Shown here: positions 9,632 to 17,879 of the stretch, in pieces
Numbering within the stretch: the first letter of the stretch is position 1
Layout: each line of letters begins with the position of its first letter
Translations under genes and position numbers: made by a program
From: Rhodospirillales bacterium
GTDB taxonomy: Bacteria > Pseudomonadota > Alphaproteobacteria > CACIAM-22H2
Direction: 5' to 3'
DNA length: 33,287 nt
Assembly (NCBI GenBank): GCA_947445225.1
Contig: CANFCX010000017.1
Location: forward strand, 1-33,287
Notes under the pieces: model-generated
Told to the model about the DNA's origin: nothing
Databases searched by the model: none
What the model saw: only the letters and a program-made list of their open reading frames with translations

Positions 9632-10543
9632 ATGGCAAAAGTAAACGTCTACGCAGGCGGGGCGCTCGACCGCGCCGCGCATCGAAGGAGGGATTCCGCC
9701 TGGATCGCGGCGCGTTTGGCCGAGAATTCAAGCCGCCTGGTTCCGGTATGGCGGCTGCAAAACCTCTTCCGCCAGGAACCGGCGCCCAGTGGCGTGACGC
9801 TTTCCCCAAACCTGGCCGCCACCATCGCCGCATCGAGCGGAACGCCCATCTTCCTGGGTCTTGATGGCGAGGCGGCTTTTTTTGCCCTCGATGTATCCAC
9901 CGGTGACCCACTTGAGATCGCGGCGCGTGCCGGAGGCGGTTCCTTCGCCGATCTGCGCAGTTTCGGGCCGTTGCTCGCCCGCGGTGACGGCGCGCTTCTT
10001 GCCTATGCCCGCGGGCTTGTCCATTGGCACGACCGCCATCGTTTCTGCGGCTCTTGCGGCGCCCCGACACGCCCGACGCATGCCGGGCATCTGCGCGAAT
10101 GCACCGAAATCGCCTGTGCCACCCAACATTTTCCGCGCACCGACCCGGCCGTGATCATGCTGATCGCGCATGAGGATCGCTGCCTGCTCGGGCGGCAACC
10201 CAGTTGGCCGCCGGGCCTGCGTTCGACCCTCGCGGGTTTCGTCGAGCCGGGCGAAAGCCTTGAAGAAGCCGTGGCGCGCGAGGTGCTGGAGGAGACCGGC
10301 GTCGACATCGCCGACATCCGCTACCATTCCTCCCAACCCTGGCCCTTTCCGTCCTCGATCATGCTTGGGTTCACGGCCCGCGCGACGACGACGGCTTTGT
10401 CCGTCGATGGCGAGGAATTAGAGAGCGCCGCCTGGTATTCGCGGGATTTCCTCAGGCAATCGCACGATCCGGAAATTTTTCGCCTGCCGCGGCCGGATTC
10501 GATCGCGCGCGGCCTGATCGACGATTGGCTCGCCGAGGGCTGA
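9632..10543 (+). CDS. nudC: NAD(+)/NADH diphosphatase (NudC type)
   Basis: The enzyme hydrolyses NADH/NAD to NMN and AMP, and family members remove NAD caps from RNA. The 303-residue protein has the zinc ribbon (C139, C142, C157, C162), the Nudix box GFVEPGESLEEAVAREVLEE (202-221) and the NudC-specific SQPWPFPSS motif (234-242). The frame is open to 9356, but that part overlaps the SRP RNA and shows no family similarity, so I take the ATG at 9632 (MAKVNVYAGG). It is convergent with pheA, 17 nt away. Confidence 0.94.
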   Translation: MAKVNVYAGGALDRAAHRRRDSAWIAARLAENSSRLVPVWRLQNLFRQEPAPSGVTLSPNLAATIAASSGTPIFLGLDGEAAFFALDVSTGDPLEIAARAGGGSFADLRSFGPLLARGDGALLAYARGLVHWHDRHRFCGSCGAPTRPTHAGHLRECTEIACATQHFPRTDPAVIMLIAHEDRCLLGRQPSWPPGLRSTLAGFVEPGESLEEAVAREVLEETGVDIADIRYHSSQPWPFPSSIMLGFTARATTTALSVDGEELESAAWYSRDFLRQSHDPEIFRLPRPDSIARGLIDDWLAEG

Positions 10544-10560
10544 AACGCCCCGGTTGGATT

Positions 10561-11436
10561 TCAATCGCTTTCCGCCGGCTGGCCGTCCTTGCGGTAAGGA
10601 TGGGCATAATAGGTGCCGAGGATGCGGACTTCGTGGGAGAAGAAGGTCAATTCCTCAAGGGCGCGGCGCAGCGACGGATCCTCGGGATGCCCCTCGACAT
10701 CCGCGTAAAAGAGTGTCGCGGAGAAGCGCCCGCCGACCATGTAACTCTCTAGTTTCGTCATGTTGACGCCATTGGTGGCAAATCCGCCCATGGCCTTGAA
10801 GAGCGCGGCCGGCACGTTCCGGACCCGGAACACGAAGGTCGTCAGCACGCTGCCCTTGCGCGGATCGGCATCCACGGCGTCGCGGGCAAGCACGACGAAA
10901 CGGGTTGTGTTGTGTTCGGCATCCTCGATGTTGGACCGCAGACTCACCAGTCCGTAAATCTCGCCGGCCAGGGCGGAGGCAATCGCAGCCTCGGCGACAT
11001 CGCCGCGCTGCGCGATTTCGGAGGCCGCGCCGGCGGTGTCGGCGTGAACGACCGGGCGAAGGCCCAGCTCCCGGATCATCCGGCGGCATTGCGTCAGGGC
11101 CTGAACGTGGCTGTGGACGGTTTTCAACGTTTGGAGCGTCGCGTTTCTCGGCGCCAGCAAATGGTGGTTCACCTGCAGGAAATGCTCGGCGACGATGTGC
11201 AGCCCCGAGGACGGCAACAATTGATGGATTTCGGAGACCCGGCCGGCCACCGAATTTTCGATCGGGATCATGGCCAGCGCCGCGCGCTTTTCGATCACGG
11301 CGGCGAAGGCATCATCGAACGCCTCGCAGGGCAGCGTCGCGAACCCCGGATAAGCGACGCGGCAGGCCAGATCCGAATAAGCGCCGGGCATGCCTTGAAA
11401 GGCGATAAGCGACGCGGGCGAAGCCGATTTGGTCAT
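10561..11436 (-). CDS. pheA: Prephenate dehydratase
   Basis: The 291-residue enzyme converts prephenate to phenylpyruvate in phenylalanine synthesis. The catalytic domain spans about residues 10-190, with AFQGMPGAYSD at the start, IPIENSVAGRV, and the NTTRF motif whose threonine is catalytic. An ACT domain (about 200-280) follows, with GVNMTKLESYM, the region that binds phenylalanine for feedback inhibition. There is no chorismate mutase domain, so it is the monofunctional form. It lies 24 nt after kdsB and is probably co-transcribed. Confidence 0.96.
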   Translation of the reverse strand: MTKSASPASLIAFQGMPGAYSDLACRVAYPGFATLPCEAFDDAFAAVIEKRAALAMIPIENSVAGRVSEIHQLLPSSGLHIVAEHFLQVNHHLLAPRNATLQTLKTVHSHVQALTQCRRMIRELGLRPVVHADTAGAASEIAQRGDVAEAAIASALAGEIYGLVSLRSNIEDAEHNTTRFVVLARDAVDADPRKGSVLTTFVFRVRNVPAALFKAMGGFATNGVNMTKLESYMVGGRFSATLFYADVEGHPEDPSLRRALEELTFFSHEVRILGTYYAHPYRKDGQPAESD

Positions 11437-11460
11437 GGTGATCGCCGCAGCCGCGGATGT

Positions 11461-12216
11461 TCAGGATTTGCCAGACGACGCGAGCATTTCGCGAGCCCGC
11501 ACGAGGTCCGCGGGAGTATCGACGCCGAGCGGAACCGTGTCAACGAGGGCCAGATCGATGCGCATGCCCATCTCCAAGGCCCGCAATTGTTCAAGGCGTT
11601 CGCGGCGTTCCAGCACCCCCGGCGGCGCAAAAACGAAGCGCTTGAGCGCTTCACGACGATACGCGTAGACGCCGATGTGATGATAAAGGGGGCCGGGACC
11701 CGATGGAACCGCGGCCCGGCTGAAATACAGCGCCCGGCCGATGCGGGCGCCATCTGCGATCGCCGCGACCGCCTTAACCACGTTGGGGTCGTCGCGCTCT
11801 TCCGGCCGCGTGATCCGGGCCGCGATGGTCGCGATGTCGACTTCGGGTTCCGATAACGGCGCAAGGCAAGCGCGCACCGCCATCGGATCGATCGTGGGCA
11901 GGTCGCCTTGCAGGTTAACGACCGCGTTGAAAGAGCCCGACGGGTCGGTTTTTTCGAGGGCTTCCCACACTCGGTCGGATCCCGACGGGTGTGCCGGATC
12001 GGTCGAAACCGCCTGGCCGCCGGCCTTTTCCACCGCGGCCGCGATGGCCGGATCCCCGGAAGCGACGATCACGGGGCCAAGCGCTGCCTCTACCGCCCGC
12101 CGCCAGACATGGACGATCATGGGCTCGCCCAAGAGGTCGGCAAGCGGTTTTCCGGGCAGGCGGGTGGCCGCCAAACGGGCGGGAATGACGATAATCGGGC
12201 GCAAGGCTGTACTCAT
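11461..12216 (-). CDS. kdsB: 3-deoxy-manno-octulosonate cytidylyltransferase
   Basis: The 251-residue enzyme activates Kdo as CMP-Kdo for lipopolysaccharide core assembly, so the host is a Gram-negative bacterium. Diagnostic features are the nucleotide-binding N-terminus IIVIPARLAATRLPGKPL, the HPSGSDRVWEAL segment, VVNLQGDLPTI with the metal-binding Asp, and HHIGVYAYRREAL. Length is standard. It is divergent from the cytochrome c gene, with 121 nt between the two starts and no obvious strong promoter there. Confidence 0.96.
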   Translation of the reverse strand: MSTALRPIIVIPARLAATRLPGKPLADLLGEPMIVHVWRRAVEAALGPVIVASGDPAIAAAVEKAGGQAVSTDPAHPSGSDRVWEALEKTDPSGSFNAVVNLQGDLPTIDPMAVRACLAPLSEPEVDIATIAARITRPEERDDPNVVKAVAAIADGARIGRALYFSRAAVPSGPGPLYHHIGVYAYRREALKRFVFAPPGVLERRERLEQLRALEMGMRIDLALVDTVPLGVDTPADLVRAREMLASSGKS

Positions 12217-12337
12217 TCCCGCCAGATTCGTCGTTGCTGCGGCAAAGTGGCAATAGATTTCTTATGTTCTCGGGTTGAACCGGAGGGCCGAACCAGATAA
12301 ATCCTTCCTGGCATTGCAGCGATCGGAGCGGGTTGTC

Positions 12338-12868
12338 ATGAACACCTTCGAAATCAACAAGATCGTGGGCGCCTTTTTGCTGGCCTCCCTGACCGCCACC
12401 TCCCTTGGCATGATTTCAAGAATCCTGGTGAGCCCGAAGGCGTTCACGGGGCATGGCGCGGTCGTCGCGACCGCGGGCGCCCCGAAGGAAGCCGCCCCGC
12501 CGGCGGTGCTGGAGCCGATCACGCCGCTTCTCGCCGCCGCCCCGCTCGACACCGGGGAGAAATTGGCGAAGCAATGCCTGCAATGCCATACCTTCGAGAA
12601 GGCCCCGACCAAGAAGACCATCGGGCCCAATCTGTGGAACGTCGTCGGCGGCAAACGCGCCGGTTCCGCGGGGTTCAAATATTCCCCCGCGATGGTCAAT
12701 GCCGGCGGCGATTGGGGATATGACGAGTTGAACGCCTTTCTCGCCAATCCGAAGGCCGCGGTCAAGGGCACGGCCATGACCTTCGCCGGGATGAAGAAAC
12801 CGGAGGAGCGCGCCGCCGTCGTCGCCTTCCTGCGGAGCCTGAGCGATTCCCCCAAGCCGCTGCCTTAA
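12338..12868 (+). CDS. Membrane-anchored class I cytochrome c (CycM-like)
   Basis: The 176-residue protein begins MNTFEINKIVGAFLLA, an uncleaved signal-anchor typical of alphaproteobacterial CycM. An Ala/Pro-rich linker of about 40 residues follows, then a mitochondrial-type cytochrome c domain with heme site CLQCH (C80, C83, H84) and probable axial methionine M147 in GTAMTFAG. It most likely carries electrons from the bc1 complex to an aa3-type oxidase on the periplasmic side of the inner membrane; this role comes from the family. GGAG about 10 nt upstream supports the ATG at 12338. The frame is open upstream to 12275, but that extension lacks the family start. Confidence 0.92.
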   Translation: MNTFEINKIVGAFLLASLTATSLGMISRILVSPKAFTGHGAVVATAGAPKEAAPPAVLEPITPLLAAAPLDTGEKLAKQCLQCHTFEKAPTKKTIGPNLWNVVGGKRAGSAGFKYSPAMVNAGGDWGYDELNAFLANPKAAVKGTAMTFAGMKKPEERAAVVAFLRSLSDSPKPLP

Positions 12869-12918
12869 CCCAACCACGTCCGCCGGCATTCCGCCGCCGC
12901 CGGCGCGCGGCGGCCGCA

Positions 12919-13710
12919 ATGAAAACCTGTCCGCCTGAATTCATCGACCTTGGCCTGCGGCTGGCCGATGCCAGCGGCGCGATCATTCGCCGCTATTTCC
13001 GCACCTCGGTCGCCGTCGACGACAAGCCGGATCGCAGCCCGGTAACCATCGCCGATCGCGAGGCCGAGGCCGCCATGCGCGCGATGATCCACGATGTTTT
13101 CCCGGGCCATGGGGTGATCGGCGAAGAATTCGATCCGACGAACCCGGATGCCGAGTTCATCTGGGTGCTCGACCCCATCGATGGCACGAAATCCTTCATT
13201 ACCGGCAGGCCGCTGTTCGGCACGCTGATCGGGCTTGTCCGGCGCGGATCGCCGATTTTTGGGATCATCGATCATCCCGCCCTTGCCGAACGCTGGGTGG
13301 GCGCGCTCGGCCGTCCCGCCTTGTTCAACAATCGGCCGGCGAAGGTTCGGTCCTGCCCGCGCCTCGCGGACGCGGCTTTGTATGCCACCTCCCCGCATAT
13401 GTTCGTCGGCCAGGATTTCGTCGCCTTCGAGCGTCTGCGCCGGGAGGTCAAATTTCCGCTTTATGGCGCCGATTGTTACGCCTATGGGCTGCTCGCCAGC
13501 GGATTCGCCGATCTGGTCGTCGAGGCATCGATGAGTGTGCATGATTTCGTGGCACTGGCCGCGGTGGTGACCGGCGCCGGCGGAATCATTACGGATTGGC
13601 AGGGTAAACCCCTGACGCTGCTTTCGGACGGCCGCATCGCCGCCGCCGGCGACGTCGGAACACATCGGGCGGCGCTCGATCTCTTAGCCGGGGATGATCG
13701 GCCCGGCTGA
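12919..13710 (+). CDS. Inositol monophosphatase-fold phosphatase, probable histidinol-phosphatase
   Basis: The 263-residue protein has the metal-binding motifs of the inositol monophosphatase superfamily: GEE at 68-70, WVLDPIDGTKSFITG with D85 and D88, and a C-terminal HD (H208-D209) where inositol phosphatases usually have WD. The pattern DPIDGTKSF with a replaced tryptophan resembles the HisN group, which dephosphorylates histidinol phosphate. An inositol-1-phosphatase or another sugar phosphatase remains possible because no histidine genes are nearby. It is 50 nt after the cytochrome c gene. Confidence 0.82.
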   Translation: MKTCPPEFIDLGLRLADASGAIIRRYFRTSVAVDDKPDRSPVTIADREAEAAMRAMIHDVFPGHGVIGEEFDPTNPDAEFIWVLDPIDGTKSFITGRPLFGTLIGLVRRGSPIFGIIDHPALAERWVGALGRPALFNNRPAKVRSCPRLADAALYATSPHMFVGQDFVAFERLRREVKFPLYGADCYAYGLLASGFADLVVEASMSVHDFVALAAVVTGAGGIITDWQGKPLTLLSDGRIAAAGDVGTHRAALDLLAGDDRPG

Positions 13711-13729
13711 GGCCTCGATAAGGCGGAGG

Positions 13730-13758
13730 TTCTTGACCGCCGCGAAATTCGCTACAAT
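13730..13758 (+). promoter_or_regulatory. Sigma70-type promoter of the yej operon
   Basis: TTCTTG (13730-13735) and TACAAT (13753-13758) are separated by 17 nt. The -10 box has five of six consensus bases. Transcription would start near 13765, giving a short leader that contains the ribosome binding site of yejA. This argues against the upstream ATG at 13761 as the start. Confidence 0.6.
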
Positions 13759-13790
13759 CGATGCTCGATCTAGCCAGGGGGGAGCAGGCC

Positions 13791-15635
13791 ATGCCTTTCA
13801 TGAACCAGCGGCAAGCCGTCATTGCCGCCGCCGCGTTTTCCATCTTCACGCTCGCGCCGGATGTTTGGGCTCAGAAGGTCACCGTCGATCACGGCGTCGC
13901 CATGCACGGCGATCTCAAATACAAACGCGATTTCAAACACTTCGATTACGCGGACCCCAACGCCGTCAAAACCGGCGAAGTGAAGATGTCGGCCATCGGC
14001 ACCTTCGACAACCTCAACCCCTTTGTCTTGAAAGGTGTGTCCGCGGCCGGGATCGGCGGATTGTTCGAGACCCTCATGGTTGGGTCGGACGATGAGGCAT
14101 TCAGTGAGTATTGCCTGCTGTGCGAGACGATCGAGGTTCCGGAGGACAGATCCTGGGTGGCCTTCACAATGCGCGCGGAGGCGAAATTCTCCGATGGCAG
14201 TCCGGTGACGGTCGAGGACGTGATCTGGACGCTGGACACCATCAAGACCAAGGGCCATCCCTTTTATCAATCCTATTACGCCGATGTCGTTAAGGCCGAA
14301 AAGATCGGCGACCGCAAGGTGCGCTTCACCTTTAGCCCAGGCGAAAACCGCGAGCTGCCGCTGATCGTCGGCCAACTGCCGGTCCTGTCCAAGGCCTATT
14401 GGAGCATGCGCGAGTTCGACAAGTCGACGCTGGAACCGCCCATGGGAAGCGGACCCTATCGCGTCGAATCATTCGAACCGGGGCGATATATCACCTATAG
14501 CCTGCGGCCCGATTATTGGGGGGCCAAGCTGCCGGTCAAGCTGGGGCAGACCAACTGGGGCAGTCTTCGTTATGACTATTACCGCGATGCGATCGTGGCG
14601 TTGGAGGCGTTCAAAGCCGGCGAATACGATTTGCGCGTGGAGAATGTCGCCCGCAATTGGGCGACGGGATACGACGTACCGGCCCTCAAGACCGGCGTCA
14701 TGAAAAAAGAAGAGTTAAGACATCAGCGCACTTCAGGGATGCAGGGCTTCAGCTTCAACACCCGCCGCGCGATTTTTCAGGATCGCCGGGTACGCGAGGC
14801 GCTGAGCTACGCCTTTGACTTCGAATTGTCGAACAAGAATTTTTTCTTCGGGGCGTATACCCGGACCAAGAGTTATTTCGACAATTCCGAACTCGCCTCG
14901 CGCGGGCTTCCCGCGGGCGAGGAGCTGAAGATACTGGAACGGTTCAAGGGCAAGGTTCCCGACGAGGTTTTCACGAAGGAATTCAAGGTGCCCGTCACCG
15001 ACGGCACCGGCAATAACCGTGACAATCTGCGCGAAGGGACGCGATTGCTGCAACAGGCGGGCTGGGTTGTTCGCAACGGCAAGCTCGTTCATGGCCAGAC
15101 CAATCAGCCCATGGAGTTCGAGATTCTTCTGTCGGACGTGGTTTGGGAGCGCATCGCCCTGGCCTATGTCGAAAACCTGGAGAGGCTCGGCGTCACGGCC
15201 AAGGTTCGCACCATCGACACCGCGCAATATCAAAAACGCATGGAGGAGTTCGATTTCGATCTCACTGTTTCGGTGTTCGGGCAGTCGCAATCGCCGGGCA
15301 ATGAGCAGCGCGATTTTTGGACCTCGGCCAGCGCCGACGTGAAAGGCAGCCGCAACATCATCGCCATCAAGGATCCGGTCATCGACAGCCTGGTCGATCT
15401 GGTCATTTCCGCCCCGGATCGCGACAGTCTCGTGCAAAGGACCCGCGCTCTCGACCGCGTGCTGCTGTGGGGTCATTATCTCGTGCCCCACTGGCACATC
15501 AATGTCGACCGCGTCGCCTCGTGGGACAAATTCCAACGCCCCAAGATCGAACCCACGAACGGGGTCGAGCTGTCGACCTGGTGGGTCGATTCCGGCAAGG
15601 CGGCCACCTTGTCCCAGCGGAAACTCCTGCAGTAA
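13791..15635 (+). CDS. yejA: Peptide ABC transporter substrate-binding protein (YejA-like)
   Basis: The 614-residue protein is a family 5 extracellular solute-binding protein with a Sec signal peptide (MPFMNQRQAVIAAAAFSIFT, cleavage likely after VWA). The mature part has the YejA-type TFDNLNPFVLKG near the N-terminus and runs to the LVPHWHINVDRVASWDKF segment typical of this subfamily. It captures oligopeptides in the periplasm for the YejBEF transporter; in enterobacteria the system also imports microcin C. A purine-rich GGGGGGAG (13777-13784) lies 6 nt before the chosen ATG. The ATG at 13761 is in frame but sits at the inferred transcription start. First gene of the operon. Confidence 0.94.
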   Translation: MPFMNQRQAVIAAAAFSIFTLAPDVWAQKVTVDHGVAMHGDLKYKRDFKHFDYADPNAVKTGEVKMSAIGTFDNLNPFVLKGVSAAGIGGLFETLMVGSDDEAFSEYCLLCETIEVPEDRSWVAFTMRAEAKFSDGSPVTVEDVIWTLDTIKTKGHPFYQSYYADVVKAEKIGDRKVRFTFSPGENRELPLIVGQLPVLSKAYWSMREFDKSTLEPPMGSGPYRVESFEPGRYITYSLRPDYWGAKLPVKLGQTNWGSLRYDYYRDAIVALEAFKAGEYDLRVENVARNWATGYDVPALKTGVMKKEELRHQRTSGMQGFSFNTRRAIFQDRRVREALSYAFDFELSNKNFFFGAYTRTKSYFDNSELASRGLPAGEELKILERFKGKVPDEVFTKEFKVPVTDGTGNNRDNLREGTRLLQQAGWVVRNGKLVHGQTNQPMEFEILLSDVVWERIALAYVENLERLGVTAKVRTIDTAQYQKRMEEFDFDLTVSVFGQSQSPGNEQRDFWTSASADVKGSRNIIAIKDPVIDSLVDLVISAPDRDSLVQRTRALDRVLLWGHYLVPHWHINVDRVASWDKFQRPKIEPTNGVELSTWWVDSGKAATLSQRKLLQ

Positions 15636-15650
15636 CAGTCCAAGCCCGCG

Positions 15651-16769
15651 ATGCTCGCCTACGTCATCCGCAGGTTGCTGCTGGTCATTCCGACGCTGAT
15701 CGGAATCATGGTGATTAATTTCGCCGTGATTCAATTCGCGCCGGGCGGCCCGGTCGAAATCATGATTGCCCGCATCAAGGGCACCGCCGTCGAAGCGACA
15801 GCCCGCTTCGCCGGCGGCGGGGGCGAGACCACCGGGCAGGACCGGGGTGGACAGTTGGGCGACCGCGGCGGGGGCACCAGCAAATATCGCGGCGCCCAGG
15901 GCATCTCACCCGAAGTGATCCAAAAACTCGAACGGCAATTCGGCTTCGACAAGCCGGTCCATGTACGATTCCTGGAGATGATGGCGCGTTATGCCGTTTT
16001 CGATTTCGGCGAGAGCGCCTTCAGCAGCCGTCGCGTGATCGATCTCGTCATCGACAAGATGCCGGTCTCGATCTCACTCGGCCTGTGGGCGACGATCATC
16101 ACCTATTTCGTGTGTATTCCGCTCGGCGTGGCCAAGGCCAGGCGGGACGGCTCACGTTTCGACGCCTGGTCGAGCACGGTCATTCTGGCGTTGTACTCCA
16201 TCCCCAGTTTCCTGCTCGCCATCCTATTCATCGTGCTTTTCGCCGGCGGCAGCTTCCCGGAGCTAAAACTGTTTCCGTTGCGCGGCCTCACATCCGACAA
16301 TTGGGCGCTGCTTTCCTGGCCGGATCGCATTGTCGACTATTTCTGGCACATGACCTTGCCGGTCATCTGCCTGGTTACCGGCAGCTTCGCCGGGCTCACC
16401 ATGCTGACCAAGAATTCCTTTCTCGAAGAACTCAACAAACAATATGTGATGACCGCGCGGGCCAAGGGATTGAGCCAGCAACGGGTGTTGTACGGCCACG
16501 TCTTCCGCAACGCGATGCTCATCGTCATTGCCGGCTTTCCCGGGCTTTTCATCGGCATTTTGTTCAGCGGCGCGCTTCTCATCGAAACCATCTTTTCGCT
16601 CGACGGACTTGGGCTGCTGGGTTTCGAGGCCGCGATCAATCGCGATTACCCGGTCATGTTCGCCAGTCTGTATTTCTTCACGCTTATCGGCCTCGTGATG
16701 GTCATCGTGCGCGACATCACCTACATGTTCGTCGATCCCCGCATCGATTTCGACCGACGCGGCGCCTAG
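15651..16769 (+). CDS. yejB: Peptide ABC transporter permease (YejB-like)
   Basis: The 372-residue inner-membrane permease begins MLAYVIRRLLLVIPTLIGIM, the usual first helix of DppB/YejB proteins. A Gly-rich loop (about residues 55-85), common in YejB, precedes the permease domain. The cytoplasmic coupling loop with ARAKGL that contacts the ATPase is present, and the C-terminus ends VDPRIDFDRR. Six transmembrane segments are expected. It lies 15 nt after yejA and 3 nt before yejE. Confidence 0.95.
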   Translation: MLAYVIRRLLLVIPTLIGIMVINFAVIQFAPGGPVEIMIARIKGTAVEATARFAGGGGETTGQDRGGQLGDRGGGTSKYRGAQGISPEVIQKLERQFGFDKPVHVRFLEMMARYAVFDFGESAFSSRRVIDLVIDKMPVSISLGLWATIITYFVCIPLGVAKARRDGSRFDAWSSTVILALYSIPSFLLAILFIVLFAGGSFPELKLFPLRGLTSDNWALLSWPDRIVDYFWHMTLPVICLVTGSFAGLTMLTKNSFLEELNKQYVMTARAKGLSQQRVLYGHVFRNAMLIVIAGFPGLFIGILFSGALLIETIFSLDGLGLLGFEAAINRDYPVMFASLYFFTLIGLVMVIVRDITYMFVDPRIDFDRRGA

Positions 16770-16772
16770 ACC

Positions 16773-17840
16773 ATGGCAGCCGGATTTTTCCTCGGCATGC
16801 GGCTGACGCCGCTGGACCAGCGCCGCATTCACAACTTCCGCGCCAACCGGCGCGGGTATTGGTCGCTGTGGATTTTCATCGCCATTTTCTTCGTCAGCCT
16901 ATTCGCCGAATTCATCGCGAACGACAAACCCTTCATCGTGCGTTACGACGGCCAATACTTCCTGCCGGTTTTCGCGGCCTACCCCGAAACCGATTTCGGC
17001 GGCGAATTCGCGACCGAGGCCGATTACCGCGACCCCTATGTCGCCGATAAGATCCGGGAGAAGGGCTGGATGCTCTGGCCGCTTATCCCCTTCAGCTACA
17101 AATCCGTGAGTCACGGCGTGCCGGGGCCTTTCCCCGCGCCCCCTTCCTCGATCCATTGGCTCGGTACCGACGATCAGGGTCGCGACGTGGTCGCGCGACT
17201 GCTCTACGGGTATCGAATCTCCGTGCTCTTCGGGCTGACACTCACGTTTTTCAGTTCGATCTTCGGCGTCATCGCCGGCGCCGTGCAGGGCTATTTCGGC
17301 GGGCTGGTCGACCTTGCGTTTCAGCGCTTCATCGAGATTTGGGGCAGCATGCCTCAGCTCTATTTGCTCATCATCCTGTCGTCCATCGTCCAGCCGAATT
17401 TCTGGTATTTGTTGGTCTTGCTTCTGTTGTTTTCGTGGATGGGTTTGGTTGACGTGGTGCGCGCTGAGTTTCTGAGGGCGCGCAATTTCGACTATGTCCG
17501 CGCCGCGCGGGCGCTTGGCGCCTCGGATACATCCATCATGGCCCGCCATGTGTTCCCCAATGCCATGGTCGCCACGCTCACCTTCATGCCGTTCATCTTA
17601 AGCGGCTCGCTGCTGGCGCTGACCTCCCTGGATTTCCTCGGCTTCGGCCTGCCGCCGGGTTCTCCCTCGCTGGGTGAATTGCTGTTGCAAGCTCGCGCCA
17701 ACCTCCATGCGCCTTGGCTCGCCATCACGGCGTTTTGCGTCCTGGCCTTCCTGTTGATTCTGGTGATTTTCATTGGGGAGGCGGTGCGCGACGCCTTCGA
17801 CCCCCGCAAGACTCTGCGCGCCTCCATGACGACTCCATGA
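16773..17840 (+). CDS. yejE: Peptide ABC transporter permease (YejE-like)
   Basis: The 355-residue partner permease has an N-terminal OppC-type segment (RRIHNFRANRRGYWSLWIF), a periplasmic region containing HWLGTDDQGRDVVARLLYG, and the coupling helix YVRAARALGASD. YejB and YejE together form the membrane channel. The stop codon is in the same frame as yejF, 39 nt upstream of the inferred yejF start. Confidence 0.95.
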   Translation: MAAGFFLGMRLTPLDQRRIHNFRANRRGYWSLWIFIAIFFVSLFAEFIANDKPFIVRYDGQYFLPVFAAYPETDFGGEFATEADYRDPYVADKIREKGWMLWPLIPFSYKSVSHGVPGPFPAPPSSIHWLGTDDQGRDVVARLLYGYRISVLFGLTLTFFSSIFGVIAGAVQGYFGGLVDLAFQRFIEIWGSMPQLYLLIILSSIVQPNFWYLLVLLLLFSWMGLVDVVRAEFLRARNFDYVRAARALGASDTSIMARHVFPNAMVATLTFMPFILSGSLLALTSLDFLGFGLPPGSPSLGELLLQARANLHAPWLAITAFCVLAFLLILVIFIGEAVRDAFDPRKTLRASMTTP

Positions 17841-17879
17841 TTCCGATCGAATCGCCCGACGCATGACCGGAACCGTCCT

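Noticed and set aside
9383-9682. N-terminal extension of dnaX to 9682
   Set aside because: It would translate the SRP RNA gene and has no similarity to DnaX, whose conserved start is [10 protein letters not shown].
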